From the NCBI GenBank assembly GCA_012514895.1, contig JAAYZK010000361.1, forward strand, positions 1 to 33,372: 33,372 nucleotides of DNA, written 5' to 3'. Made by a program: the position numbers and the translations under genes. The notes under the pieces were generated by a model, which was not told the origin of the DNA, ran no database searches, and worked only from the letters and a program-made list of their open reading frames with translations. The stretch is from Planctomycetota bacterium. GTDB taxonomy: Bacteria; Planctomycetota; Phycisphaerae; SM23-33; FEN-1343. This document shows positions 1 to 8,630 of the stretch, one piece after another; the stretch's first letter is position 1, and each line of letters starts with the position of its first letter.

Positions 1-825
1 GCCGAACTGCCGCAGCAGCCGCTGGTCGTGCGGGAACACCAGATCGCGGTACGTCGCCGGCGACAGGTTCATCAGCGAATCGTTGCGGATCATCAGCCGT
101 CCCTTGAACATCTTGCCCCAGTGGCAGCAGTACGCCCCGCCCGGCGGCGCCATCGCGAACCACGCGCCGATGAACGCGGCGTAGTGATCCGCCATCAACT
201 GCATGAAGTCGCCCACGAGGGCCGGATCGTCGTACACCGCGTAGAAGAACTCGCTGCCCCACACCAGTTCCAGGTTGTCGATCGGCCCCTGCAGGTCCGG
301 GTGGTAGAGGTTCACCCACCGCCCGATCTTCGGGTACGCCTCAAACACCTCCAGGAACCGCTCGCCCGTATCCAGCACCTTGGCGCCCAGCCCCGCCCGC
401 GGCGAAGGCACGCCGGCGTCCAGCACCCCCGCGATTGCCCCGGCCCCCAGCGGCAGCGACGTCGGCAGGTCGCCCTGCGAGCGGTCCATCTGCACGATCC
501 GGCAGCCGAGCTGGCTGGCCATGATCCCCACGCCGTAGTTGCTCCGCACGTTCAGGGCCTCGTTCCCGCCCCGCTCGAGGATCCGCGACACCGCCGCCAA
601 CTCCCGCCACACCATCAGGTCGATGTCGTCCAGCGCATCGTTGATGTGGATCTCCGGCCACGCCGCCTTCGCCGGCGCCGGCCGTCGCGACGGCGGCGAG
701 AAGAAGCCCTCCGTCAGCCCCCCCTCCAGGAACGCTACCCACTGCGCCCGGTAGGCCTCCTCCTGAGCTTCGTCGATCCGAGCCTCGAGGTCGTCCAGGC
801 AGCGTGTCATCCCGGCGCCCATCAT
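1..825 (-). CDS. Uroporphyrinogen decarboxylase (URO-D)-like protein, C-terminally truncated by window edge
   Basis: The reading frame is open from the ATG at 825 to the window edge, giving 275 residues with no stop, so it is absent from the ORF track. Visible stretches include LPLGAGAIAGVLDAGV, YHPDLQGPIDNLELVWG and YCCHWGKMFKGRLMIRND. These resemble the TIM-barrel URO-D superfamily, which in Planctomycetota includes many paralogues outside haem synthesis, some acting as corrinoid or cobalamin-dependent methyltransferases. The start has an AGGA-type ribosome binding site and overlaps the stop of the upstream DUF2330-like gene as ATGA, so the two are probably translationally coupled. I see no reason to call it a true HemE, and the substrate is unknown. 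The family call is by eye; the catalytic C-terminal half is missing from this window. Confidence 0.65.
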   Translation of the reverse strand, partial: MMGAGMTRCLDDLEARIDEAQEEAYRAQWVAFLEGGLTEGFFSPPSRRPAPAKAAWPEIHINDALDDIDLMVWRELAAVSRILERGGNEALNVRSNYGVGIMASQLGCRIVQMDRSQGDLPTSLPLGAGAIAGVLDAGVPSPRAGLGAKVLDTGERFLEVFEAYPKIGRWVNLYHPDLQGPIDNLELVWGSEFFYAVYDDPALVGDFMQLMADHYAAFIGAWFAMAPPGGAYCCHWGKMFKGRLMIRNDSLMNLSPATYRDLVFPHDQRLLRQFG

Positions 826-2432
826 TCCTGTTCCTCACTCATCTCCGTCGGGTGTAGTGTCAGATAGTGCCGGCGTGCGATCGCATCATAGACAGACACG
901 CAGATTCTTCCATCGATCTCCTGCCAATCGTAGTTCCCCGGGCTCCGCTCGCGACGGACCGCCCCGCCCGTCATCGGGTTGACGTAATCGGCGGCGAACG
1001 CCCCCGCCAGCGCGGCCTCCAGTTCGTCGACGGTGATGTCCCTGGGGTTCCCCGCGTCGTCATAGGGGTCGACCAGACGCCTCATGGCGGAGGTGTGTTT
1101 CAGGATCGTCCCCCAGCTCCCGCCCAACGGCGGCGTCTCGATGAGCGCGTGCGTCAGCAGGACGGCCGTGCCCACCGCCGCGGCGGCCCCGAGAAACACG
1201 CCGAGATGCCACCACCGAAACGCCGCGCCGGCCAGCCCCCCCACCGCCGGCAGGGCGCAGCACACGCCCAGACCCAGCAGCCCGATGGCGCGGACCAGGT
1301 CGGCCCGTGCCTCCGGCGTGTAATAGGCCACGCGCTGCGGGCGGAGCGGCACCAGGTCGCAGAACACGTCGCGATCCATCTGGTCGCTCGTCAGCTCCGC
1401 CGACAGGTGCGTCAGGACGCAGCCATCCCACATCAAGGCCATTACGTCCGGCTGGCCGACGTGCAGAGGCGTCGAACCGGCGGCGCAGAAATCCCCGTAG
1501 CCCTCCATCCCGCTGGACTCCCGCACATACCTGTCCGCGGCGATCGTCCGGAACCCCGGGGCTTTCGCCTGCCGATCCGCCACGACGTAGAGGTCCACCT
1601 GCGTGGTCGATGCGGCCAGCGCGGTCAGCTTCATGGGGAAGACCGGCCGATCCGCCCTGAACCGCGCGGCGATCGGATGCGCCGCCGCAGTCCCGGCCTC
1701 GTGGGCGAGGCGGGCGACGACGAAGCACCAGCCCCGGGCGACGTAATCGTTGACCACCGGAAGGGATGCCTCATCCAGCGTCTGCAGCCCGTTGGCCGCC
1801 AGCCACTCATCGAGCGGCGTGGCGCCCCGGGCTTGAAGGACGGCCACATCGTAGATCCCCACGCGCTGCTCGGACACGACGTCGACGCCCGCGACGCCTC
1901 CGGCCAGGCCGAGCGTCCGCACGCCAAGCGTTGGCGAGAATAGGGAGTAGACAAGCAGGAACACCAGCGTCACAAGCACGGCTTCCGCCAGCCCCCCCAC
2001 CCATTGGGGCCGCCGCTGGGCGTCCCGGCGACGGACCAGGCAGCGGCGTCGGAGCGCCACGCCCAGGAGCACGGCGCCGAACAGCAGACCCAGCTTGCCG
2101 GCCATCACCCATCGCTTGTGATCGGTGATGATCCCCGGCCGCAGGCACCACCGCAGCGACGGCAGGATCCCCGCGTCCGCCTCGATCATCTCCAGCGGCT
2201 GGGCGGGCAGGGGCAGGACCCAGCCCAATTCGGGCGAGTCGCTCCGGACGCTCGAAGAGACGATGAGCGTCTCGACGCCGTCCCGGTAGACGATCAATGC
2301 TGCCTGCGACGGGATCGACGGGACAGCCGGGTACGCCGGCAGCGAAAAGAACTTCCCATCCGCCATCGCGACCGCGCCGGCGGACAGCAGGACGGCCACG
2401 ACCACCAGACAGCGGGTGTGTGCAGCCCCCAT
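822..2432 (-). CDS. DUF2330-like membrane protein with signal peptide
   Basis: A 536-residue protein. The start chosen is the ATG at 2432, preceded by AAGGAG seven bases upstream and followed by a clear signal peptide (MGAAHTRCLVVVAVLLSAGAVAMA). The ORF track extends it to 3269, but that extension is only antisense-free shadow over the M24 gene. The N-terminal third has the pattern IPSQAALIVYRDGVETLIV...GWVLPLPAQP, which I recognise as the DUF2330 type. Further on are hydrophobic segments near residues 115-135, 160-180 and two close together around 410-460 (LLGLGVCCALPAVGGLAGAAF and GVFLGAAAAVGTAVLLTHAL), then a hydrophilic C-terminal tail. Function is unknown. Its stop overlaps the start of the URO-D-like gene by the four bases ATGA, suggesting a two-gene operon. 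Confidence 0.7.
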   Translation of the reverse strand: MGAAHTRCLVVVAVLLSAGAVAMADGKFFSLPAYPAVPSIPSQAALIVYRDGVETLIVSSSVRSDSPELGWVLPLPAQPLEMIEADAGILPSLRWCLRPGIITDHKRWVMAGKLGLLFGAVLLGVALRRRCLVRRRDAQRRPQWVGGLAEAVLVTLVFLLVYSLFSPTLGVRTLGLAGGVAGVDVVSEQRVGIYDVAVLQARGATPLDEWLAANGLQTLDEASLPVVNDYVARGWCFVVARLAHEAGTAAAHPIAARFRADRPVFPMKLTALAASTTQVDLYVVADRQAKAPGFRTIAADRYVRESSGMEGYGDFCAAGSTPLHVGQPDVMALMWDGCVLTHLSAELTSDQMDRDVFCDLVPLRPQRVAYYTPEARADLVRAIGLLGLGVCCALPAVGGLAGAAFRWWHLGVFLGAAAAVGTAVLLTHALIETPPLGGSWGTILKHTSAMRRLVDPYDDAGNPRDITVDELEAALAGAFAADYVNPMTGGAVRRERSPGNYDWQEIDGRICVSVYDAIARRHYLTLHPTEMSEEQE

Positions 2433-2512
2433 GGGGTCTCCTTGTCGTTCTGGCGCGCCGGGATGCCCAGGCGCGAGTAGACGGTGCCGTCGGTGACGGC
2501 GGATCGCAGAAG

Positions 2513-2542
2513 AGTATCCCGACTTAGGGCGGCGGCCGTCAA
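2513..2542 (-). promoter_or_regulatory. Candidate sigma-70-type promoter for the DUF2330/URO-D gene pair
   Basis: On the minus strand TTGACG and GATACT are separated by 18 bases, 80 bases upstream of the DUF2330-like start, in the 227-base gap after the M24 gene. The -35 match is 5/6 and the -10 match 4/6. Nothing else is recognised in this gap. Inference only. Confidence 0.35.
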
Positions 2543-2659
2543 GGGCGTTGTCCCGGTGGACACGGCGTACACGCGTTCTTACCGGCGGCCCCTTTAAGCC
2601 CCTTCCCCTGAGGGAGGAACCTAATGCGCCCCCGCGCCGGCACGGTTCCCGTTGTCGTC

Positions 2660-3772
2660 CTACCGCGCCAGGATATCCGGCCGCTGGTACACAGTGCCGT
2701 TGATCTCGACGTCGAACACCGGCCAGTCGTCGGTGGCCGAGAGGATCTCGGCGGGGCCGTCGGGGCGGCAGAGGATCGTGTCTTCGCTCTTGGTGCCCGT
2801 GATGGAAGGGTTCCAGGCGAAGGCCTGGCCGGCGAGAACGGCGGTGGTATCGCCGGGGGTGGCGATGATCTCGCGGGGCTGGTAGCCGCACGAGCCGCCC
2901 TGGTGGTGGAGGCGCCATTCGTCGGCGAAACCCATCTCCCTGTACATGGCGATGCCGGCGTCGAGCACGCCGCCGAGCGTGGCGCCGGGGCGGGTGGCGT
3001 CGATCATGGCGGCGTCGACGGTGACGACGGCGCGGTGCTTGGCGGCCAGCTCGGCCGGCGGCTTGCCGAAGTAGAACAGGCGGGTCACCGCGGCGATCAG
3101 CCCGTCCCGCTCGGCGCAGGTCACCAGCATGCCGTACTTGTTCACCGGCGCCGTCGTCGGCAGCGGGTGGCGGTACTTGGGCACACGGCCCTCCCCGGCG
3201 ACCAGGACCACCAGGGGCAGGCACCCGCGCTGATGAAGGATCGCGCTGAGCAGGCCGGCCAGTTCCCACTCGGTCGCCCCGGGGGTGACGGTCGTGGCGA
3301 CCTCTTCCAGCGATGCCGCGACGTCAACGCTCAACTGGCGGTATCGCTCGATCTCCGCATCCAGCAGCGTCCAGCGCATTTCGTCGAGTACCGCCGACCA
3401 TGGGCGGGTCTTCACGCCGGGAATCGCCACATCCGCGGCGACGGCGCGGCCGGCGATCAGATCGTTGTACGCGCCGATCCGCGCGGCGTTGTCGTGCCAG
3501 GGGACGTCGACAACGGCGATGTCGCGGCCCGCGAGGTCCTCGCCGCGGAAGCGGACCGCTTCGATGTTGTTCGTCAGCAGCGTCGCGCCGTCGGCAGTGA
3601 CCAGCAGCGAGGCCGTCCCGGCGTCGACGGCCGTGTTGACGTGGTTGTGCGCGCCGGAGGTATACCAACTGAAGTTGCACCGGCGGGTCAGCAGCACGCC
3701 GTCCAGTTCGCAGGCCGCCAGGGCCTCTTTGACACGCTGATGCTTGGCCTTGATCTCGTCCTGAATGCTCAT
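2660..3772 (-). CDS. M24-fold (creatinase/Xaa-Pro aminopeptidase-like) protein, probably metal-independent
   Basis: A 370-residue protein with the two-part architecture of creatinase/aminopeptidase P proteins: a creatinase-type N-terminal domain (DGVLLTRRCNFSWYTSG at about 24-40) and a pita-bread domain from about residue 150. In true M24 peptidases the metal is held by Asp, Asp, His, Glu, Glu. Here the first Asp region reads MLVTCAERDGLIAAVTR with neither aspartate in register, the His motif survives as LHHQGG, the first Glu region reads AFAWNPSITGTK with Asn in place of Glu, and the last acidic position is probably kept in KSEDTILC. It may therefore be a metal-free hydrolase like creatinase, or a non-catalytic binding protein. 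The start has a GGGGA site nearby. It lies 22 bases downstream of accD, probably in the same transcript. Confidence 0.8.
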   Translation of the reverse strand: MSIQDEIKAKHQRVKEALAACELDGVLLTRRCNFSWYTSGAHNHVNTAVDAGTASLLVTADGATLLTNNIEAVRFRGEDLAGRDIAVVDVPWHDNAARIGAYNDLIAGRAVAADVAIPGVKTRPWSAVLDEMRWTLLDAEIERYRQLSVDVAASLEEVATTVTPGATEWELAGLLSAILHQRGCLPLVVLVAGEGRVPKYRHPLPTTAPVNKYGMLVTCAERDGLIAAVTRLFYFGKPPAELAAKHRAVVTVDAAMIDATRPGATLGGVLDAGIAMYREMGFADEWRLHHQGGSCGYQPREIIATPGDTTAVLAGQAFAWNPSITGTKSEDTILCRPDGPAEILSATDDWPVFDVEINGTVYQRPDILAR

Positions 3773-3794
3773 GGTTGTCCCCGGTGGCGGCGTC

Positions 3795-4646
3795 TTACAG
3801 GCCGCAGTAGTCGATAAGCCGCGCGATTTCGGCCCGCAGGTCCTTGCGGGCGACGATGCGGTCGATGAATCCGTGTTCGAGGAGGAACTCGGCCCGCTGG
3901 AACCCCTCGGGCAGTTCGGCCTTGATGGTGTTGGCGATGACGCGCTGGCCGGCGAAGCCGATGAGGGCCTCGGGTTCGGCCAGGATGACGTCGCCGAGCA
4001 TGGCGAAGCTGGCGGTCGTGCCGCCGGTGGTCGGGTTGGTCAGCAGCGAGATGAACAGCCCGCCGGCCTCGTCGTAGCGTGCCAGGGCGGCCGAGGTCTT
4101 GGCCATCTGCATCAGGCTCAGCGCGCCCTCGTGCATGCGGGCGCCGCCGGAGACGCAGACGATCAGCAGGGGCAGCCTGCGGGCGGTGGCGTGTTCGATC
4201 AGGGCGGTCAGCCGCTCGCCCACGACGCAGCCCAGCGTGCCCATGAGCCAGTCGCCGTCCATGACGCCGAGGGCCAGGCGCCGGCCCTGGACGTAGGCCA
4301 CGCCGGTCAGGACAGCCTCGGTGCCGCCGGTGCGGGACTGCTCGGCGGCAATCCGGTCGGCGAACCGCTTGCCGTCCCACTCGAACTTCAGCGGGTCGCA
4401 CGGCGCGACGTCGGCGTCGAGCTCCTCGAAGCTGGCCGGGTCGCAGAGTTGCTCGACGCGGACCCGCCCGCCGACGCGGAAGTGGTGGCCGCACTCGGGG
4501 CAGACCTCCAGGTTCTCGGTGACGGTCTTGCGGTAGAGCATCGCCTCGCAGCCGGTGCAGCGCATCCACAGGCCGGCCGGGACGTCGAGCTTCTTCTCGC
4601 GGAACTGCGGCCCGCCGTTGGCGGGATAGGGTGCGTTGGCACTCAT
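3795..4646 (-). CDS. accD: Acetyl-CoA carboxylase carboxyltransferase subunit beta
   Basis: A 283-residue protein that, with AccA, transfers the carboxyl group from biotin carrier protein to acetyl-CoA to make malonyl-CoA, the first step of fatty acid synthesis, in the cytoplasm. The N-terminus has the four-cysteine zinc ribbon (CTGC and CPEC, about residues 30-52). The crotonase-like domain shows SGGARMHEGALSLMQMAKTSAAL, TGGTTASFAMLGD and EALIGFAGQRVI, all close to E. coli AccD. The ORF track begins upstream at 4967. I chose the ATG at 4646 because it has GGAGG in front and matches the family length. Its start overlaps the stop of the upstream gene as ATGA. No accA is visible in the window, so the complex must be completed elsewhere. 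Confidence 0.95.
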   Translation of the reverse strand: MSANAPYPANGGPQFREKKLDVPAGLWMRCTGCEAMLYRKTVTENLEVCPECGHHFRVGGRVRVEQLCDPASFEELDADVAPCDPLKFEWDGKRFADRIAAEQSRTGGTEAVLTGVAYVQGRRLALGVMDGDWLMGTLGCVVGERLTALIEHATARRLPLLIVCVSGGARMHEGALSLMQMAKTSAALARYDEAGGLFISLLTNPTTGGTTASFAMLGDVILAEPEALIGFAGQRVIANTIKAELPEGFQRAEFLLEHGFIDRIVARKDLRAEIARLIDYCGL

Positions 4647-5227
4647 CGGGCATCCTCCAGCAGACTGATCCGGTCCAGGTCGAACCCGGTGCAGCGGGTC
4701 GACCACTCGACGAGGTCCCACACGGCGTCGGCGGCGCGTCCGGTCAGGCGGCAGCGGAGCAGGCCGGCCAGGAGCGGCTGGGTGATGATCAGCACATCCT
4801 GCCCGCGATGTTTCCTGACGATCCTGCAGACGGCAGCCCAGGCGCGGTCGAGGGCCTGGTCGTAGGTTTCCCCGCCCGGCGGCGACGCCGAGGCCTCGCC
4901 GGCGCGCCACTGGCGGTAGAGCTTGGCGTAACGCTGCTTGATCTCGCCGACGAGCAGCCCCTGCCACAGGCCGAAATCGACCTCCTGGAGCTCATCGGTC
5001 ACGACCGGCCGCAGGTCCAGGGCCTCGCCGGCGATGGCGGCCAGCGGCTCGACCGGGTCGTGGGCGGCCGCGTAGATCGCCCGGATGCCCGCCGCTGCGA
5101 GTTCCTCGCACGCCTGCCGGGCGGCGGCGGCCTGCCCGTCGGTCAGGGGCTCGCCGGCGGCGCTCTGCAGCCGCTTGGACTCGGTCCACTCGGCCCCGCC
5201 CGCCTGGAGCAGATAGAGCGTGGCCAT
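4643..5227 (-). CDS. Histidine phosphatase/phosphoglycerate mutase-fold protein lacking catalytic residues
   Basis: A 194-residue protein with the layout of the histidine phosphatase superfamily: N-terminal strand, GEPLTDGQAAAARQA, the EVDFGLWQG motif, a GGETYDQAL motif, and a second core motif near residue 148. The catalytic RHG at residues 8-10 reads QAG, the conserved Arg region (SxxxRAxxTA) reads HDPVEPLAAIA, and the second catalytic His reads ITQPLLAG with Gln. The phospho-histidine, its pocket Arg and the second His are thus all missing, so it should not be a phosphatase or mutase by the usual mechanism. It sits between rpe (3-base gap) and accD (ATGA overlap), so it is tightly co-translated with both. 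A structural or regulatory role is possible, but nothing in the sequence proves it. Confidence 0.75.
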   Translation of the reverse strand: MATLYLLQAGGAEWTESKRLQSAAGEPLTDGQAAAARQACEELAAAGIRAIYAAAHDPVEPLAAIAGEALDLRPVVTDELQEVDFGLWQGLLVGEIKQRYAKLYRQWRAGEASASPPGGETYDQALDRAWAAVCRIVRKHRGQDVLIITQPLLAGLLRCRLTGRAADAVWDLVEWSTRCTGFDLDRISLLEDAR

Positions 5228-5230
5228 CGC

Positions 5231-5935
5231 TCAGCGCGCCCTCGCCGAGGCGATCGACCGCTTCAGCGCCTTGACGGCCGCGGGGATGTCGTCGGCTCCA
5301 AAGACGCTGGCGCCGGCGACGAAGGTGTCGGCCCCCGCCTCGACGCAGCGGACCACGGTGTCCGCGTCGATGCCCCCGTCGACCTCCACGCGGACCGACG
5401 GGCCGACGATGTCGCGGACGGCGCGGATCTTGTCGACCTGGTCGGCCATGAACGCCTGGCCGCCGTAGCCCGGCTCGACCGTCATCACCAGCACCAGGTC
5501 GACCTCGCCGGCGTAGGGCCGGACCGTCTCGGCCGAGGTGCCGGGCTTGACGGTGATGCCGACGCCGACGCCGGCCTGGCGAAGGGCAGCGATCATCCGG
5601 CGCGGGTCGCTGTCGGACTCGACGTGAAAGGTAATGCTGTCGACGCCGGCCTTGATGAACGGCTCGGCGAAAAACAGCGGGTCGGTCACCATCAGGTGCG
5701 CGTCGAGGAAGTGGCCGCAGCCCCGCCGGATCGATCGGGTCACGCCGGGGCTGATGGCCAGGTTGGGTACGAAGTGCCCGTCCATCACGTCGACGTGGAG
5801 AATCTCGGCGCCGGCGCCGATGACCGTGGCGATCTGGTCGGCCAGGTGCATGAAATCCGCCGCCAGCAGCGACGGCGCCACCAGCGGCTTGCCGGCAAAA
5901 CGCGCCCAGGGATTCTTGCCCGCGGTCTTCTTCAC
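5231..5935 (-). CDS. rpe: Ribulose-phosphate 3-epimerase
   Basis: A 234-residue TIM-barrel enzyme interconverting ribulose 5-phosphate and xylulose 5-phosphate in the pentose phosphate pathway. Motifs are VAPSLLAADFMHL at the N-terminus, LHVDVMDGHFVPNLAI, FLDAHLMV, VMTVEPGYGGQAFM and VEVDGGIDADTV, which supply the metal-binding His/Asp set and the phosphate loop. The ORF track starts upstream at 6049 through low-complexity leader. I chose the GTG at 5935 because GGAGG lies ten bases in front of it and the product then has nearly the usual family length of about 220 residues. It precedes the histidine-phosphatase-fold gene by three bases, and follows pgk after a 110-base leader rich in hairpins. 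Confidence 0.95.
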   Translation of the reverse strand: MKKTAGKNPWARFAGKPLVAPSLLAADFMHLADQIATVIGAGAEILHVDVMDGHFVPNLAISPGVTRSIRRGCGHFLDAHLMVTDPLFFAEPFIKAGVDSITFHVESDSDPRRMIAALRQAGVGVGITVKPGTSAETVRPYAGEVDLVLVMTVEPGYGGQAFMADQVDKIRAVRDIVGPSVRVEVDGGIDADTVVRCVEAGADTFVAGASVFGADDIPAAVKALKRSIASARAR

Positions 5936-5952
5936 GTGCGTCGCACCTCCGT

Positions 5953-6024
5953 GCGGCCGCGGCGGCCGCAGCGCCCTGCCCCGGCGCCAGAGCCCGCGGA
6001 CTCCAATCCGCGGGCCTTGGCGCC
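5953..6024 (-). promoter_or_regulatory. Paired strong hairpins in the pgk-rpe leader
   Basis: Two inverted repeats fill the 110 bases between the pgk stop and the rpe start. One (5983-6024) pairs GGCGCCA with TGGCGCC and GCCCGCGGA with TCCGCGGGC around a six-base loop, about 16 base pairs in all. The other (5953-5969) is GCGGCCGC, G, GCGGCCGC. Neither is followed by a T run on the minus strand, so they do not look like intrinsic terminators. They could be RNA stability or processing elements between cistrons. The structure is seen; the role is inferred. Confidence 0.5.
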
Positions 6025-6045
6025 GATCCATCGCGGCAGCAGGGA

Positions 6046-7299
6046 TCACTTCTTGTCGAGGATCTCGATCGGGGGCATGGCCTTGCCTTCGAGGTAGGTC
6101 AGGGAGGCCCCGCCGCCGGTGGAGATGTGGGTCATCCGGCTTTCCAGCCCCATCTCCTCGACCGCCGCGGCCGAGTCGCCGCCGCCGATGACGCTGGTGG
6201 CGCCGGCGGAGGTGGCCTTGCCGACGGCCTCGGCGACCGAGCGGGTGCCGGTGGCGTAGTCCTTCTTCTCGAACACGCCCATCGGCCCGTTCCAGACGAT
6301 GGTCTTCGAGCCGGCGATGACCTTGGCGAACGCCGCGATCGTCTTGGGCCCGATGTCCATGCCCATGAGGGTGTCGGGGATGTCGACGCCGCCGACCTTG
6401 ACGGGCTTGCCGTTGGCGAAGTCGTCGGTCGCCACGTGGTCGCCGGGCAGGACGATCTTGTCGCCGGCCTTGCCCAGCAGGTTCTTCATAGCCTCGACCT
6501 GGTCGGCCTCGACGAGGCTCTTGCCGACCTTGACGCCCTTGGCCTTCAGCAGCGTGTAGGCCATGGCCCCGCCGATGAGGATCCGGTCGACCTTGTCCAG
6601 GAGCGTGGAGATGAGCTGGATCTTGTCGGAGACCTTGGCGCCGCCGAGGATGGCGGTGAAGGGCCGCGCCGGCTTGGAGACGGCCTCGTGGAGGTACTTG
6701 ATCTCCTTCTCGACCAGCAGCCCCGCGACGGCCGGACCGCCTTTGGCCTGGATGGCCTTGGCGACGGTGTACATGCTCACGTGCTTGCGGTGGCAGGTGC
6801 CGAACGCGTCGTTGACATAGACCTCACCCAGCGAGGCGAGGGCATCGGTGAACCGCTTCTGGAGGGCTTCCTGCTCGGCGGTGAGCTTCTTGTCGGGGTT
6901 CTTCTTGGCCTTGTCGGCGATGGTCTCGCCGGGGTTGAAGCGGACGTTCTCCAGCAGCAGCACGTCGCCGGGTTTCATCGCCGCGACGGTGGTGTGGTCG
7001 GCCGCCCCGCCGACGTCGCCGTCGCCGATCCTGACCGGCCTGCCCAGCAGTTCGGCCAGCCGGTCGGCGGCGGGCTTGTTGGAGTACTCCGGCTCGTAAC
7101 CCTTTTCGGATGGGCGGCCGGTGTGGCTCATGAGGACCAGCGCCGCCCCGCCGTCCAGCAGCGCCTTGATCGTCGGCAGGGCGCCGACGATGCGCGCGTC
7201 GTTGGTGACCTTCCCGCCCTCGATGGGCACGTTGAAGTCGACGCGGACCAGGACCTTCCTGCCCTTGACGTTGATGTCACGGATGGTTTTCGTCGCCAT
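6046..7299 (-). CDS. pgk: Phosphoglycerate kinase
   Basis: A 417-residue glycolytic enzyme that transfers phosphate from 1,3-bisphosphoglycerate to ADP. It begins with the usual VLVRVDFNVPIEGGKVTND substrate loop, followed by MSHTGRPSEKG, LLLENVRFNPGE, the hinge and nucleotide site ILGGAKVSDKIQL, WNGPMGVFE and the C-terminal VIGGGDSAAAVEEMG and STGGGASL. All are canonical and the length is typical. The start has GGGGAGGA in front. It follows gap on the same strand, but a strong intrinsic terminator and a second hairpin lie between them, so expression of the two may be uncoupled or attenuated rather than strictly polycistronic. Confidence 0.98.
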   Translation of the reverse strand: MATKTIRDINVKGRKVLVRVDFNVPIEGGKVTNDARIVGALPTIKALLDGGAALVLMSHTGRPSEKGYEPEYSNKPAADRLAELLGRPVRIGDGDVGGAADHTTVAAMKPGDVLLLENVRFNPGETIADKAKKNPDKKLTAEQEALQKRFTDALASLGEVYVNDAFGTCHRKHVSMYTVAKAIQAKGGPAVAGLLVEKEIKYLHEAVSKPARPFTAILGGAKVSDKIQLISTLLDKVDRILIGGAMAYTLLKAKGVKVGKSLVEADQVEAMKNLLGKAGDKIVLPGDHVATDDFANGKPVKVGGVDIPDTLMGMDIGPKTIAAFAKVIAGSKTIVWNGPMGVFEKKDYATGTRSVAEAVGKATSAGATSVIGGGDSAAAVEEMGLESRMTHISTGGGASLTYLEGKAMPPIEILDKK

Positions 7300-7313
7300 G
7301 TCACGTCCTCCCC

Positions 7314-7333
7314 GGCGGCCGCTGGAGGCCGCC
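7314..7333 (-). promoter_or_regulatory. Hairpin immediately upstream of the pgk ribosome binding site
   Basis: On the minus strand GGCGGCC and GGCCGCC form a perfect seven-base-pair stem with the loop TCCAGC. It ends just before the GGGGAGGA site of pgk. It may stabilise a processed 5' end or affect translation start; role inferred. Confidence 0.4.
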
Positions 7334-7346
7334 CTGTCGTTTTCAG

Positions 7347-7383
7347 AAAAAGGGCGGGCCCACCGGCCTGGCGAGCCCGCCCT
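7347..7383 (-). terminator. Rho-independent terminator after gap
   Basis: On the minus strand AGGGCGGGC pairs perfectly with GCCCGCCCT and is followed directly by TTTT. It lies 34 bases past the gap stop codon and before pgk. This is the clearest intrinsic terminator of the left half. Confidence 0.8.
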
Positions 7384-7416
7384 AGGATAAGCCTTCCACG
7401 TCCGCGGCTCTCGCCG

Positions 7417-8493
<1,077 letters not shown>

Positions 8494-8545
8494 CTACGCT
8501 TGGCGGAGCCCAAGCGCACCGGAATCCTGTCCACAAAGAGATGGA

Positions 8546-8574
8546 AACCTATCCGCTCGCCTGCGGCCTGTCAA
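8546..8574 (-). promoter_or_regulatory. Candidate sigma-70-type promoter of gap
   Basis: On the minus strand TTGACA and TAGGTT are separated by 17 bases, upstream of gap with an mRNA leader of roughly 100 bases. The -35 box is perfect and the spacing ideal; the -10 box matches about half. The 194-base gap to gmhB holds no other recognised feature. Confidence 0.5.
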
Positions 8575-8630
8575 GGCTAAATCACCGCGCGCAAGCCGGG
8601 CGTTCAGGCGGCCCTATCGCCGGCGCGGCC

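Noticed and set aside
822-3269. 815-residue minus-strand ORF as one long gene
   Set aside because: The first part is an out-of-frame reading of the M24 gene; the signal peptide and AAGGAG site show that the real gene begins at 2432.
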